Shown one piece after another: positions 48,021-58,100 of a DNA stretch of 64,000 bases. The notes under the pieces were generated by a model. That model ran no database searches. It was given only the letters and a program-made list of their open reading frames with translations, and was not told where the DNA came from. This stretch comes from Thozetella sp. PMI_491. Lineage: Eukaryota; Ascomycota; Sordariomycetes; Chaetosphaeriales; Chaetosphaeriaceae. Numbering within the stretch: the stretch's first letter is position 1; each line of letters opens with the position of its first letter. The DNA lies in the NCBI GenBank assembly GCA_021432635.1, contig MU270043.1:248001-312000 (forward strand). The letters are read 5' to 3'. A program made the position numbers and the translations under genes.

Positions 48021-48530
48021 ATGGCAGACCTTAGCTCCGGGGTTTCCAAGCTCTCCCTGAAGAACGACAGGGGGAACGCCCCAAAGCCCAAGAAACCCCC
48101 CGTCGTGGCAGACAGCTGGGAAGACGAAGATGTCAGCTCGGGTTCTGAGGCCGAAGAGCCCGCGGCCAGGGCTGAGTCCAAAGAGGCCATCAAGCCTGGC
48201 ACTGCAGCCCCTCCTCCTACACCCATCACGGCCAACTACACCAGCCGACCCTTCTCACCAGAGGGGGCCTCGGTCCCCGAGAGCGCCATGTATAGTGGCC
48301 ACGACGGCCCGCCGGTCGAGAAGGCGCGTCCGGAGAAAACGGATGCCGTGGCTCGGCGTATGATCGCGAGCGCGCTGGGCGTCAAGGTGCCTAAGTTGAC
48401 TGAGGAGCAGCGAGCCTACGACAAGGCCATGCGGGAGAAAGAGAGGAAGCGGAGGGAAGAAGAGAAGGTGCGCGAGAAGCAGAGAGAAGAAGAGGCCGCC
48501 AAGGCCAGGACCGCTGTCTGGGATGACTGA
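48021..48530 (+). CDS. Small conserved fungal protein, function unknown
   Basis: Intronless, 169 residues starting MADLSSGVSKLSLKNDRG. It has an acidic patch (DSWEDEDVSSGSEAEE, about residue 33-50), a Pro/Ser-rich middle (PPPTPITANYTSRPFSPEG), a conserved-looking segment AVARRMIASALGVKVPKLTEEQRAYDKAM, and a highly charged C-terminal helix (REKERKRREEEKVREKQREEE) ending TAVWDD. I recall similar short proteins annotated only as hypothetical in ascomycetes. Localisation and role cannot be read from the sequence. An in-frame ATG further upstream exists at about 47895, but the codons after it have leader-like composition, so 48021 is preferred. It faces the RRG7-like gene, whose 3' end is 353 bp away. 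Confidence 0.75.
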   Translation: MADLSSGVSKLSLKNDRGNAPKPKKPPVVADSWEDEDVSSGSEAEEPAARAESKEAIKPGTAAPPPTPITANYTSRPFSPEGASVPESAMYSGHDGPPVEKARPEKTDAVARRMIASALGVKVPKLTEEQRAYDKAMREKERKRREEEKVREKQREEEAAKARTAVWDD

Positions 48531-48883
48531 GACAGCCCGGAGGACCGAAGATAGAGCTGCTCGGGCGAGAATGGGTATCTGTGCTGTGGGATGGGTGTTA
48601 GGCTGGGAGCGTTTTGGATATTGGATACTTCGCGCTCTCTCAGCCCGAAAAGCTACGAATATTCAGCGCAAGAGTGGCGGGCTCGCGCCATGTTTCGCAT
48701 GCACGGTGCAGTGTGCCGTATGATAGGTACTACAATCTCTATGGGTAACCGATTGATTTTATGGTACCTCTGCCTCCCTAGGCAGACAGAGCGAGGGAAT
48801 AAGCCCGCGTGAGCTACAGTAGGCCAAAGGCTTGTGCGTATCACGCCTGAAGCTGAATGGTTCGCGCAGTTCGCCGTGATAGC
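48531..48883. terminator. 3' intergenic region between convergent genes
   Basis: Short region between two converging stop codons. No gene seen; it should hold both polyadenylation regions. Confidence 0.35.
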
Positions 48884-49636
48884 TCATTCGATCAGTGGCA
48901 CCTGCGTCCCCTTCCACGTCAACAGAATCTTATGCGAAAGCTCCTCCTGGCCCCGAGGCAGGTTGTACCGCTTCGATATCCCGAGCCCTCTCAAGCCACA
49001 GTCCTCGGCCGCCTGATTCCAGAGAATCTGCTGCGCCTGCCCCATCCTCGTGCACGAGATGTATCCCATAGGCCACGAGCTGTTACCTAGGGCCTTGCGG
49101 ATCCCAGGAGTGGCTGGTTTGTCCGTCACCAAGAGGCCAAGGACGTCCGGTCCTCGCCACCCGGGTGGTGCCCCGGCGAAAGCACCTTCGAGTTCGCGAA
49201 TCCAGCTCGGGGAGGCCTTCAGGGTCGCCTTGCACTGCACTAAGGTTCTCAGCGGAGTGGGCGCCGAGGGGACAGTCCACGTCCCGAGCAGGTCGATGCC
49301 GCAATCGCCAGCGCGTCCGATTCTCTGGAGGTAGAAGCCGAGCTTGGACAGGGCGGTCGCCACTACATATTCGTAATGTGTTCCCACATAGACGGTTGAG
49401 CCTTTGCTGAGCGAGATGCGATCTGCATATTCGAGGAACGAGTGAAGATTGCGATGCTCGGACGAGGGAGGGTCGGGGTAGATCAGGGTCGGGAAGTTCG
49501 AGGGCTGAGGTGCTGCGTCGGGCTTCGCCTGACGCGTGCTATGCTCTAATCGAGGAGGCCGGTGCTCATGGAGCTGGCGGCGGGCTGAGAGCAAGAATGG
49601 CCGCCCTAGAAAGGGGGCCTTCGTGAGGACACGCAT
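48884..49636 (-). CDS. RRG7: Mitochondrial RRG7-like protein (DUF2034), PD-(D/E)XK nuclease fold
   Basis: Intronless, 250 residues. The N-terminus MRVLTKAPFLGRPFLLSARR is a mitochondrial presequence type. The core reads STVYVGTHYEYVVATALSKLG, then RIGRAGDCGIDLLGTW, and LRTLVQCKATLKASPSWIRELEG. The Glu, the Asp in GIDLLG and the Gln-x-Lys in VQCKA form the active-site arrangement of restriction-endonuclease-like (PD-(D/E)XK) proteins. This is the hallmark of the fungal DUF2034 family, which includes yeast Rrg7, required for respiratory growth. Nuclease activity is inferred, not shown. Its start lies 321 bp from the divergent MED21 start, so the two probably share a promoter region. Confidence 0.8.
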   Translation of the reverse strand: MRVLTKAPFLGRPFLLSARRQLHEHRPPRLEHSTRQAKPDAAPQPSNFPTLIYPDPPSSEHRNLHSFLEYADRISLSKGSTVYVGTHYEYVVATALSKLGFYLQRIGRAGDCGIDLLGTWTVPSAPTPLRTLVQCKATLKASPSWIRELEGAFAGAPPGWRGPDVLGLLVTDKPATPGIRKALGNSSWPMGYISCTRMGQAQQILWNQAAEDCGLRGLGISKRYNLPRGQEELSHKILLTWKGTQVPLIE

Positions 49637-49957
49637 GGCATCTTATTGAGAATGCTCTTTGGCTAACAGAGCCGATGTACTCTGCAGTCTCCTGACGCTT
49701 CGTCTTTTTTTTTTGTCTCTCTTCCAGGCGCAATTGCGAACAGGAATCAAGCACGAGAGAGCTTGGCCCACCGGAGCTTGTGGTTGGATCAAGCTTGGAG
49801 CACTGCCCCACATCATCTGCCGAGTCGCGACGGACTTAGGCCCGTAGCGCGACGAATCAACCCACTTTCTTTCGTCGAGAGGTGAGTGTTCTGAATCAAG
49901 ACAACAGTCAAAGCAACGGTCAACCCAAACCCGGCACGACCGAATCCGCCTGACAGG
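49637..49957. promoter_or_regulatory. Bidirectional promoter between RRG7-like and MED21 genes
   Basis: A 321-bp divergent region with a T-rich pyrimidine tract (about 49700-49730). No gene is visible. Confidence 0.5.
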
Positions 49958-50490
49958 ATGGGTGACAGACTCACGCAGCTGCAGGACTCGGTAGACGAGG
50001 TTCGTTCTTGGTTGATTGCGCTCTGCCTTCCACGCTTGCTAATCCTATGCATAGTTGGCACAGCAGTTCATTGCGTGCTTTTACTACGTCGAGCGCCACC
50101 ACGACCTGGAGTTATTTGGGCCAGATGACAAGTTACCGGATCTAAAGCCAGAGCAGCAGAAAGAAGGTACGGCTCACATGGCTCAGATGGAAATGCCAGC
50201 GGTGTGCTGACCCTGTGCTGCATCGCGCAGTGGATGACTACCCCCCTGAGGTCTTCCACGCGGGCCAGCTCGAGCTTGCACGGGACCTCATCGTGAAGGA
50301 GCAACAGATTGAGCTCTTGATATCGCTCCTCCCTGGCCTCGACAATAGCGAACGAGACCAGCAGCAGTCGATCAAGGACCTCGAGGAGGAGCTCAAGGTT
50401 GCCGAGGCACAGCGGCTCGACGCGGTTAAGGAGAAGGATGAGGTTCTGGCGAAGCTGGACGAGGTTGTTCGGAGTATCCGGCGGAACTAG
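49958..50490 (+). CDS. MED21: Mediator complex subunit 21 (SRB7)
   Basis: Middle-module subunit of the Mediator coactivator, which bridges transcription factors and RNA polymerase II in the nucleus. Exons 49958-49999, 50055-50166 and 50231-50490 give 137 residues. Introns are 55 and 64 nt, and the joins read SVDE|LAQQFIACFYYVERHHDL and QQKEV|DDYPPEVFHAGQLELAR. The protein starts MGDRLTQLQDSVDELAQQF, the diagnostic Med21 opening. After a Pro-rich linker it continues into a long coiled coil (QLELARDLIVKEQQIELLISLLPGL through EKDEVLAKLDEVVRSIRR), which pairs with Med7 in the known structure. Length and layout are normal for fungi. The first intron's GTTCGT donor is not ideal, but frame and homology require it. 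Confidence 0.93.
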
Positions 50491-50770
50491 GACATGGAAA
50501 TGAGAGAGATGGGGACGCACGGCGTATAAAAGGCGGTCACTATGGACGATATGGGCAGCACGGCGATTCATGGCGTTACGGATATTACGTGTTGAGGACG
50601 ATACCCCGGATACTCTGCGGAATGGACTAAAGGTATGGACTACCATCGACAGAGACTATCTTCTCTGGGTCTATCAGACGAAAAATCTTGGGTTCTATAC
50701 CGCGGCTCCAGCCGTCATGGCTTCTCCAACCCCTTTACACGAGCAGGGAGGAGATGTGGGTCTCTTCCCT

Positions 50771-51683
50771 TCAACCCTGTGTGGGCTGAGTCGATTTGAA
50801 GAGATGAGGAAAGGTTATCCTTAGCTCCTCTAAGTGCTGGATTTGGAACTTAGCCGCTGGCGTCTTGGGCGGCTTCACACCCTCTTCGACGAGGTGAGCC
50901 GTGGTCCAGCCGAGGGCCTGAGACGCCTGGCAGTTGGAGTACGAGTCGTCTGAGTGGAGGGAATACAAGGTCAGCCACTTCCGTCACATTCCCTGTGGCC
51001 GGCATCACGTACCAACAAAGAAGCAGTCCTCGACCTTGTCCACTCCGGCCTGCTTCATCGCCTTTTGGAACATGTCTATGTGTGGTTTGCAGACGAGAGG
51101 CACTGAGCTGTAGTCGCAATACGTGATGCCTTCAAAATGCTCCTCGATCTCAAGCAGCCGGATGACCCGCTTGGCGTGGGTGATGTAGGCGTTTGTCAGG
51201 AGCCAGAGCCTCACCTTGCTGCGGTCAATATCCTCAAGCAGTTTCTTGACCTCCGGCCTCGGCTTGATGACTCCGTCAAGCGGAAGTGCATCGTCGACCT
51301 TGGTGTTGTATTCGAGAGGGTCGATCTGGTGATGCCGCACCAATCCCTCAATGGCGAGCCCGTAATTCTTGTAGTACTCTTGGTGTAGCCTGACAGCCTC
51401 GTCCCACGGCAGCGAGAGGTGGTCGACGAAGTACTGATCTATGAGATTGGCCATGAGATCATGGACCTTGGCGCCTGGATCCTGTCAGTTAAGGGTAAGA
51501 AATCCTCCCAGCCGCCGAGACTGCTCTCTTCGGACTCACTCTTTGGGTAGAGGCAGTTGTCAATGTCGCTGTGCAAGGTTAGGCCCGAGTTCGCAGGGGA
51601 GCGATTGACGGGAGACGGTAAACTCACAAGAAGAAGACCAGCTTTGGAGTCTCGGCCCCCGAGGGCGACGGCTTCGAACCCAT
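50771..51683 (-). CDS. SDT1: HAD-family pyrimidine 5'-nucleotidase (SDT1-like)
   Basis: Haloacid-dehalogenase-superfamily phosphatase that dephosphorylates pyrimidine nucleotides; yeast Sdt1 also hydrolyses nicotinic acid and nicotinamide mononucleotides. Minus-strand exons 51683-51628, 51568-51540, 51474-51013 and 50949-50771 give 241 residues, including a 29-nt microexon that completes motif I. The assembled start reads MGSKPSPSGAETPKLVFFFD, continuing IDNCLYPKSAKVHDLM. Motif I is FFDIDNCLYP (two catalytic Asp), motif II WLLTNAYITHAKRV, the Lys is in LVCKPHIDMF, and motif III is FFVDDSYSNCQAS. The cap helix has WDEAVRLHQEYYKNYGLAIEG. All introns have GT/AG ends (59, 65 and 63 nt). The gene converges with MED21 and diverges from the gene at 52339. 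Confidence 0.92.
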
Positions 51684-52338
51684 TCTTTTAGTCTCAGAGT
51701 GTCTGGAAATGTACAGATCGGGCCTGCGCAGAACTGCGCTTCGGTACCTGGCTCTCTGGCCTTCTAGGTTCAAGCCCCGGGTGCGTAACAACGATATCGG
51801 AGCAGACGACGGCAGTAATGGACAGGTATCCAAGCTTCTTGATCTAAATCTTCCCGTTGAGTACAGAGCGGAGCGAAGTCCAAGCCTGATTATCATAAGA
51901 TGTGCGATTGTTCTTCAAATCTTGTCCTACGGAGTGCAGTATGTACCCCCCCTGCGTAGTACCCGATATTGACTCATGCCGAAGAATAGAATCGGGTGCC
52001 GGCGCCAACTCCAATTCCGTGACGTGCACCGGCCAAACCGGCTTGGCAGGGAGACTCGGCATGGCCCGTGCGTCGCAGCTCCCGCCTCGACGCCTCGTTT
52101 CTTCTACGACTGAGGTGGGTCCCGTGCCTCCCATTGAGGCTTCCTCTAAAAATTCCTTTGTTTGCCCAAACCATCCCCGGAAACACTAGGGCATCTATCC
52201 CGTCCTAGATTCTTGAGGATTCGCCTCTTTCATTCGTTCTCCATTATAGGGTCTTCACCTCGCAGCACCAGTTCTTCCTCTTGGTTTGTGGTGATGCAGC
52301 GCTGGTAAGCGCGACAGCCTCTCCCGCCACCAGTGAAG
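51684..52338. promoter_or_regulatory. Divergent intergenic region, SDT1-like and 52339 genes
   Basis: No gene seen in 655 bases. It should hold both promoters. I looked for a tRNA because of a GGTTCAAGCCC word at about 51769, but no cloverleaf forms. Confidence 0.4.
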
Positions 52339-55119
52339 ATGGCAGCGTTGCGAGACCCAGTGGTGTCTTTGACCACGTCTGCTCTGTCCTTTGACGCGTC
52401 GTCGCTTACCCAAGATGCGCGACACAAGCTTGAAGAATACAGGAAGATCGTCCAGCTTCGAGATGAAGTGCTCTCAGGCGCGCACCCGCGCATCAAGGCC
52501 ACGCCGGTAAAACCAGGAATTGATGATGTGTCTCTTCCCTCTTCCAATGCCGTGAGCTTGGTCTCCGCCCCCTCGAGAGCGCAGGGGACCAAGGTCAACG
52601 GACATGCAGCCGCGGACAACTCGAGGTCGTACCAGGCCAATGCGCAGAGGGCGTCTGTCGCCGTGCCGGCCAACGTCCCCGGGTTGGGGATGCTGTCTGG
52701 CCACCATGCCCCAGACGCGCCCAAGTCCTTTGTTGCGAGCAAGCCTGCGATCAATCCAGTCCTGCTTGAGAAGTCTGACGACCTCATCAAGGCTGAGATC
52801 CAGCTTCAGCGACAGAGGCTAGAGCGCGGCCTGAAAGACCAGATTGACCAGAAGCGGGCGGCCGCGAAGGCTTCCCAGCAAGCCCCAGAGCAGGTCTCGG
52901 ACCTGAACCTCGCCGAGGTCCTGTCGAAAGCGCTGATGCTAGTCCAAACGACCGCTACCAAGCCAACTGACGAGACAGCTGCTAATCCCTCTAACGAAAG
53001 CGACTCCTTTGACGATAACACCTTCTACTCAAGCCGGCACGATACCCCCGAGACACCGCAGGTCTCGCGAATACCGAATGAGGTAGAAGTTGAAGATGAG
53101 GAGATGCGGGAGGATTCTTACGAGCCTCAGCTAGACTCGCCCCCTCTTGGCCCAGTACCGAACCCACTGGCCGCAGAGCCGCCGTCGCCGACCCGCGCTG
53201 CCCCTTCCAGCTTGAATTCTAGTATCCGCCAGCTCGCCAATCCGGCCTCTGGCCTGGGCGGTACGGTGGGGCACTACAACACCATTGCTACGAGCGCCGC
53301 CAACAATAGAGCGGGAGCGCTCCAGGTCGGACTGCCTATTGAAATCACGAGCTCGGACGGGAGCGCTCCAGCGAGCCGATCAGAGGAGTCGGGGAACACG
53401 GGGGTAGAGAGCGCTGCAAATCAAGGCAACCTCTTTCGGATCAACCATAACCTGCTTGGCCAGGCACTGAGCCGACAAGACTCGCCGGTGGTTCGTGCTC
53501 ATAATCTCTCTCCTATCGCGCCTCAGCCAGAACATGTTTCCCCCCTCGCTGTTTCTAGGCAGCCGCCTCTCGCCCAGGGAGACGCAAGTGCTCGTCAAGC
53601 GACCCCTGCACAGGTTGCCGCGTTGAGGCAGCAAGCCTCCGCGGGTACGACCCCGGAGAGCTCACCTCAAGGCAGTAGGAACGAGAGGAAGAAGAAGAAG
53701 AAAAAGAAGAGGGCTGAACGACAAGCTGCCGAAGCTGCTACTCAGTCGCCATGCATCAAGCCCGAACCCCGTTCTCCGTCTCCTTTGAATGCGCCCCCTT
53801 TCTCTCGGCCCCACAAGCGGCAGCGGCCAAACCATTCGCAGCAGCCCTCACTGAGCTATGATGAGCCAGGTTCAGCAGGAGGCGGCCGTCGCCCACGCCA
53901 CAACCTCCAAGGCTCGACCAGGGAAGAACAAGGTTCTAACAACGGCGCTTCCGCCGATTTGCGGTCGCGAGACGCCCCGCAAACGATATACCTTGACGAA
54001 CCCAGATATGATGGAGGCTATTCTGTTGACCCCAAGCACTCGTACGGCAGTGCCCAAGGGCAGGGTCCCCCCTTTCCTCCATACGGCCAGGAACCTCGCC
54101 CAGTGCGAGAGGCGCCGCTCTACTCATACGATCAGCGTGACGGCCCGCGAATGGGTGCCTTACCCGGAGCCGTCCGGGAGCGCTCACGTTCGCCGAGATA
54201 CGATCGATCGGCCGTGAGCCTGTCCTCCACAAGAGCGCCGACGCGCATCGTGATCGACGAATTTGGAAGGGAGTATATGGAGCCCTCTCGTCCTCCCGCA
54301 GTGATCAGGGAGACAGTGGTATCTAGCAGCCGGGTAGGTGAGCCTGAGCTTCGATATGAACGCATTCCCCCCCCCGGCGCAGCCCCGCCGCGGCCAGACA
54401 CCTTTGAGCAAGACGGCGTGCTCTACCGACGGGTCTCACCAAGCTACGCCTCGGCTCCCCGACGCGTTATTACCCAGCCTGAGACCGTTGCGCCGGATTA
54501 CCGATCCTACCACGAGCGCGAGTTTTCGGCCCGGCCTATGCTGCCACCGGGCGAGGAATACGGGGCCCCGCGGCCTCGGGTGGTGACGGCGCCACGTGAG
54601 TACATTACCCGGGCCGCGAGCGTCCGGCCCCCCGAGGGCGTACGGTACGAGACCACTGTAGGGTACGAGAGAAGACCTTTAGACGAGCCGTTCAGCGAAT
54701 ACATGCCCACCAGACCTGCCAGCGTGCGACCGGCAGAGGGCATCCGCTACGAGGTGCCTGTTGGCTACGAGAGACGCGTGGTCGACGAACCTGTGCGAGA
54801 ATATGGTTCCCTACGGGCCTCTAGCGTGCGGCCGGCTGGCTACGAGGTTGTAAGAGACTATGGAGTGAGATACGGTAGTGTCCGGCCCGAGCTGCATCGG
54901 GAGTATGCTGCCAGCGTTCATCCCGAGCAGGGGAGAGAAGCCATGCACCCCCCGGCCGAGGCTCGCTCGTATAGTGTGCGGCCGTATGACGGCGGCCAAG
55001 CTCCCCAAGTCGTTCGTCAGGAGTTCCGGCCTGTCGAGCAGTACTACACCCGGCCTCCGCCGAGACAAGATGAGGAGGTTGTTTACCTTGAGCGCCCTCC
55101 ACAGGGATCCTATCACTAG
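52339..55119 (+). CDS. Large disordered nuclear-type protein with C-terminal repeats
   Basis: Intronless frame, 926 residues from the ATG at 52339 (MAALRDPVVSLTTSAL). The N-terminal part is helical and looks conserved (SFDASSLTQDARHKLEEYRK, then IQLQRQRLERGLKDQIDQKR). The middle is Ser/Pro-rich with an acidic stretch (EVEVEDEEMREDSYEPQLD). A poly-Lys basic cluster at about residue 450 (KKKKKKKRAERQ), with HKRQRPNH further on, could be nuclear localisation signals. From about residue 620 the sequence is Arg/Tyr/Pro-rich. From 54616 to about 54900 a degenerate unit of about 35 residues recurs (ASVRPPEGVRYETTVGYERR, ASVRPAEGIRYEVPVGYERR, then SSVRPAGYEVVRDYGVRYG). I do not recognise a named family. 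The composition suggests a chromatin- or RNA-associated protein, which is inference. Confidence 0.8.
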   Translation: MAALRDPVVSLTTSALSFDASSLTQDARHKLEEYRKIVQLRDEVLSGAHPRIKATPVKPGIDDVSLPSSNAVSLVSAPSRAQGTKVNGHAAADNSRSYQANAQRASVAVPANVPGLGMLSGHHAPDAPKSFVASKPAINPVLLEKSDDLIKAEIQLQRQRLERGLKDQIDQKRAAAKASQQAPEQVSDLNLAEVLSKALMLVQTTATKPTDETAANPSNESDSFDDNTFYSSRHDTPETPQVSRIPNEVEVEDEEMREDSYEPQLDSPPLGPVPNPLAAEPPSPTRAAPSSLNSSIRQLANPASGLGGTVGHYNTIATSAANNRAGALQVGLPIEITSSDGSAPASRSEESGNTGVESAANQGNLFRINHNLLGQALSRQDSPVVRAHNLSPIAPQPEHVSPLAVSRQPPLAQGDASARQATPAQVAALRQQASAGTTPESSPQGSRNERKKKKKKKRAERQAAEAATQSPCIKPEPRSPSPLNAPPFSRPHKRQRPNHSQQPSLSYDEPGSAGGGRRPRHNLQGSTREEQGSNNGASADLRSRDAPQTIYLDEPRYDGGYSVDPKHSYGSAQGQGPPFPPYGQEPRPVREAPLYSYDQRDGPRMGALPGAVRERSRSPRYDRSAVSLSSTRAPTRIVIDEFGREYMEPSRPPAVIRETVVSSSRVGEPELRYERIPPPGAAPPRPDTFEQDGVLYRRVSPSYASAPRRVITQPETVAPDYRSYHEREFSARPMLPPGEEYGAPRPRVVTAPREYITRAASVRPPEGVRYETTVGYERRPLDEPFSEYMPTRPASVRPAEGIRYEVPVGYERRVVDEPVREYGSLRASSVRPAGYEVVRDYGVRYGSVRPELHREYAASVHPEQGREAMHPPAEARSYSVRPYDGGQAPQVVRQEFRPVEQYYTRPPPRQDEEVVYLERPPQGSYH
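54616..54900 (+). repeat. Degenerate tandem repeat inside the 52339 gene
   Basis: Two clear copies and one shortened copy of a unit of about 105 bases encode (A/S)SVRPxEGxRYExxVGYERRxxDEPxxEY. Copies differ at many third positions, so this is a protein-level repeat kept by selection or old, not a fresh DNA duplication. Confidence 0.75.
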
Positions 55120-58100
55120 TGTCACGGTGGAGTGGGATCCTGAGGGGCAGGGGCTTGGCGCAACTGCCAGACGGGAAAGCAATTGGCGGTGGCCCCCAGC
55201 TTGTTGGGAGAAACATTTAGCACTAACAAGAGTGTATGCATGCGACGAGTTGGAGCTGGCTATAGTTGCAGAGCTAGGACGGGACTAGGAGGCTCACGCA
55301 TGGATGGAGATTTGAAGATTTGAATGGACATGTGGTCCGAGGTGGGTGGCACGTGGTAAAAATGTAGGAGTATTTGTAAGACTGGGCGGGCTTTAGCATC
55401 TGGCCGAAGGAGAAAATCGATATAACTGTTCGTCATCCTGCTTGTCGCTGCACTGTGCAGACCCTTCTTGGGACATGTGATACGATTCCCTTGGGATGGG
55501 GGAAGGTGCCACATGAATCCTGGAGTGATGGACACCTTTACCGGCCTCTGCCTCACTCTCCTTCTGGCCTGGTCAAGGGACGAACCTCCCTAGCCTCTCA
55601 CTCCGAGGGGCGCCACCTTAGATCTGTGCTAGCCTGCCCTAAGCCTTTCCGTTGTAACTATCTAGCACAAGCAAAGGCGGAGTATTAAGGCTCAAAGAAA
55701 GGGGGGCTGGTGTTGGAAGAGCTTTAATGTTCGGGCCGTGTAGTCCTCAAGTTTCCGTTGCAAAACGCTTTGTGTCGTGGTCAGTACATGAGGTCATGCG
55801 GAGCCTTTCTCACTAGGTATGGAGTGCTCCGGGGATGATCAGAGCATCCTATCTTGCTTTGTCCGCCCCGGCCTGGCCACGCAGCAGCTCGATTCAGGTT
55901 CCCACAGGACAGGGGCGGGACGACCAGAAGGGACCCCTCCCTCCCAAATAGGAATAGGAAAGGAAAGGGGGAGGAGGAGGGGGAGGGGGGAGCTACAGCC
56001 TAACCGCCGGCGTGGGAAACTTTGGTAGAGCTATGGGGATCCCTCAGAGCTGCAGATCTCATCCGGACGCCGATGACACTGGGGCCTGGGTCATTGCTTT
56101 GTGTGAGACTTGGGGGCCAGTTTAGGACTCGAGTTACTGAACCCTCCGGCCGAACCGTTTCGGCAAATCTTGACTTATGAGGCGAGGATGGGCAAAAATG
56201 TATACGTCTACATCTACGGTGTAGCGAGCCGAGCTAGGTTGCTTAACGAGAATGCACATCTTTTTCCTCACTCGTACTGCGCCCGAGACGAAGAGCTCGG
56301 TGGAACCGGCCCCAGTAATAGTAGACGAGGTCGACTACGCCCTGTAGCTAAGGATTGTCAGGGGAACTGGGCGCGCTTATTGGACGAGATCGAGGTAGGC
56401 CCGCATCGGTGCCAAGCCACGGACACACGCAGCAGAGCTCCGTGGAGAGAGGGTGGTCCAGTCGACGGCCTAAGTGGTCGAGCAGCGGTGGAGCAGTCCC
56501 GGGGTTGGCAGTGGGCCCGAGTGTTCCCTCCCGTACTCCGTAGGACGAGGGATGCTTAGGGGTCTCTGTGTGTCCGGAACCCCGACCCTCGAGCCATCCG
56601 GCTATGTAGCAAAGGCCGACTTTCCTAAGCTTGCCCACCCCAGCCGTCGTGCGAGTGTGGGAGAGTATATCGAGTGGGAGGTGTCTCGCTGGGGTTCGTG
56701 CAAGATCGCGGTTACGATCCGTGGACGATCCCGCTTGGCATTGCCTCTCCCCTTGCGACTCTCAAGCCCTGGACATTGGTCCCGTTTTGGGGCGAGAGCT
56801 GGCTGGGGCGGCGTCTGACCCCCCTCTTCCCTGCTGGATCCTGTCCGTGGTGCAGCAGTTCTGGGGGGGTTGCTCTACACGAAGTGTTCGAGGTTTCCAG
56901 GTCCAGTAGGGCGGGAGCTACGGCCAGGGTTTGGGCCCTACCGCAGGCCCCGGCGGGTTGGGGCAAGCAGTTTGGACAAGATGGGACGAGGTTGGCTTGC
57001 GTGAAAACGAAATCGGAACCTAAGCTTCGAAACCTGGAGGAGATCGCGCCAGTGCTGGGTGGGGTACTGTGTTGAGATTTTGGGGGGGGAGGTGCTTTCT
57101 CCCTTGAGGCAGGACTCCTACTGGAGTATCCCTTCTATTTCCTAGAGCGGACGCCTTGCTGCTCCGTTTATAAAAAGAGGTTGGGCGGACACTGTTGCGA
57201 CTGCCTATCTAGTCCAAGAACAGGGCTACCGAGCAAGGCATGGAGCAGCGTTTCACGGATGCTATTTTACTCCTCCGACTTAGGGCAACTGTGACCTAAA
57301 GGCAGCAGCAGCTAGGACGGAGCAATGAGAGAGGGGCGGGTGTGTCTTTGTCAGCCCTTCGGATGGAGAGAGGGGGACAGCTAAGTTCGTAGACAGAAGG
57401 TTCTCGGTGCTTGTCAGAGTCGTCACCTTGCATCGACGGATTTACCGAGGATCCCTTCCCATAGGCTCCTCTCTACGGGTATGGGGAGATGGAGATACAA
57501 GGGTGATGTGCTAGATGACAGCAACAAGGCCCCTGAGCCTGAGCCAAGGCCCGTCAGTTGGACCTCCTCTGCCCTGTGCGGCGGCCCTTTCGGCACCCGG
57601 ACGCTTGAAAGTGGGGGTTACTGGGAAGGTTCTATGTTCCGGGATCGAGCGCGCCAGAACCGGTTGACACTTCGTGTTTAAAATGACCTTGGTTCACTCT
57701 TGGATCGCTGCTGGATCCGAGGCCTGGAACGGAGGAGGGGGGCGGGGGTTGAGAATGAGAAATTTGGCCCCCCTCGAAGATCAGACAAGAAGCCAAAACC
57801 CTTCGGGGACGTGGCGGAGGCGGCGGACAGATACCGGCAGAAACCTGCTGCTGACGTGCAGGAGTGGACTGGAGTGGATCTGGACGACTGCAATCCAGAA
57901 GGTACCAAAAAGGCGAAGGCTCAGGTATGGTGAGACTCCTACCTGGGCCACTTTTTTGTCTCGTCTGTCTCTATCCAAGTCCCCGCCGCCTCTCGGAGCC
58001 CTTTTCATCTCCTCCCCCATTGCCTTGAGCAAGTCTTGCGGTGGGAGGGGAAAACCATCGCATGCAGTCCCTCCGTCGTTCCCCTCCCGAGGCCGAAGGA

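Noticed and set aside
51700-51790. GGTTCAAGCCC word resembling a tRNA B box
   Set aside because: Stem pairing fails and no A box lies at the right distance.
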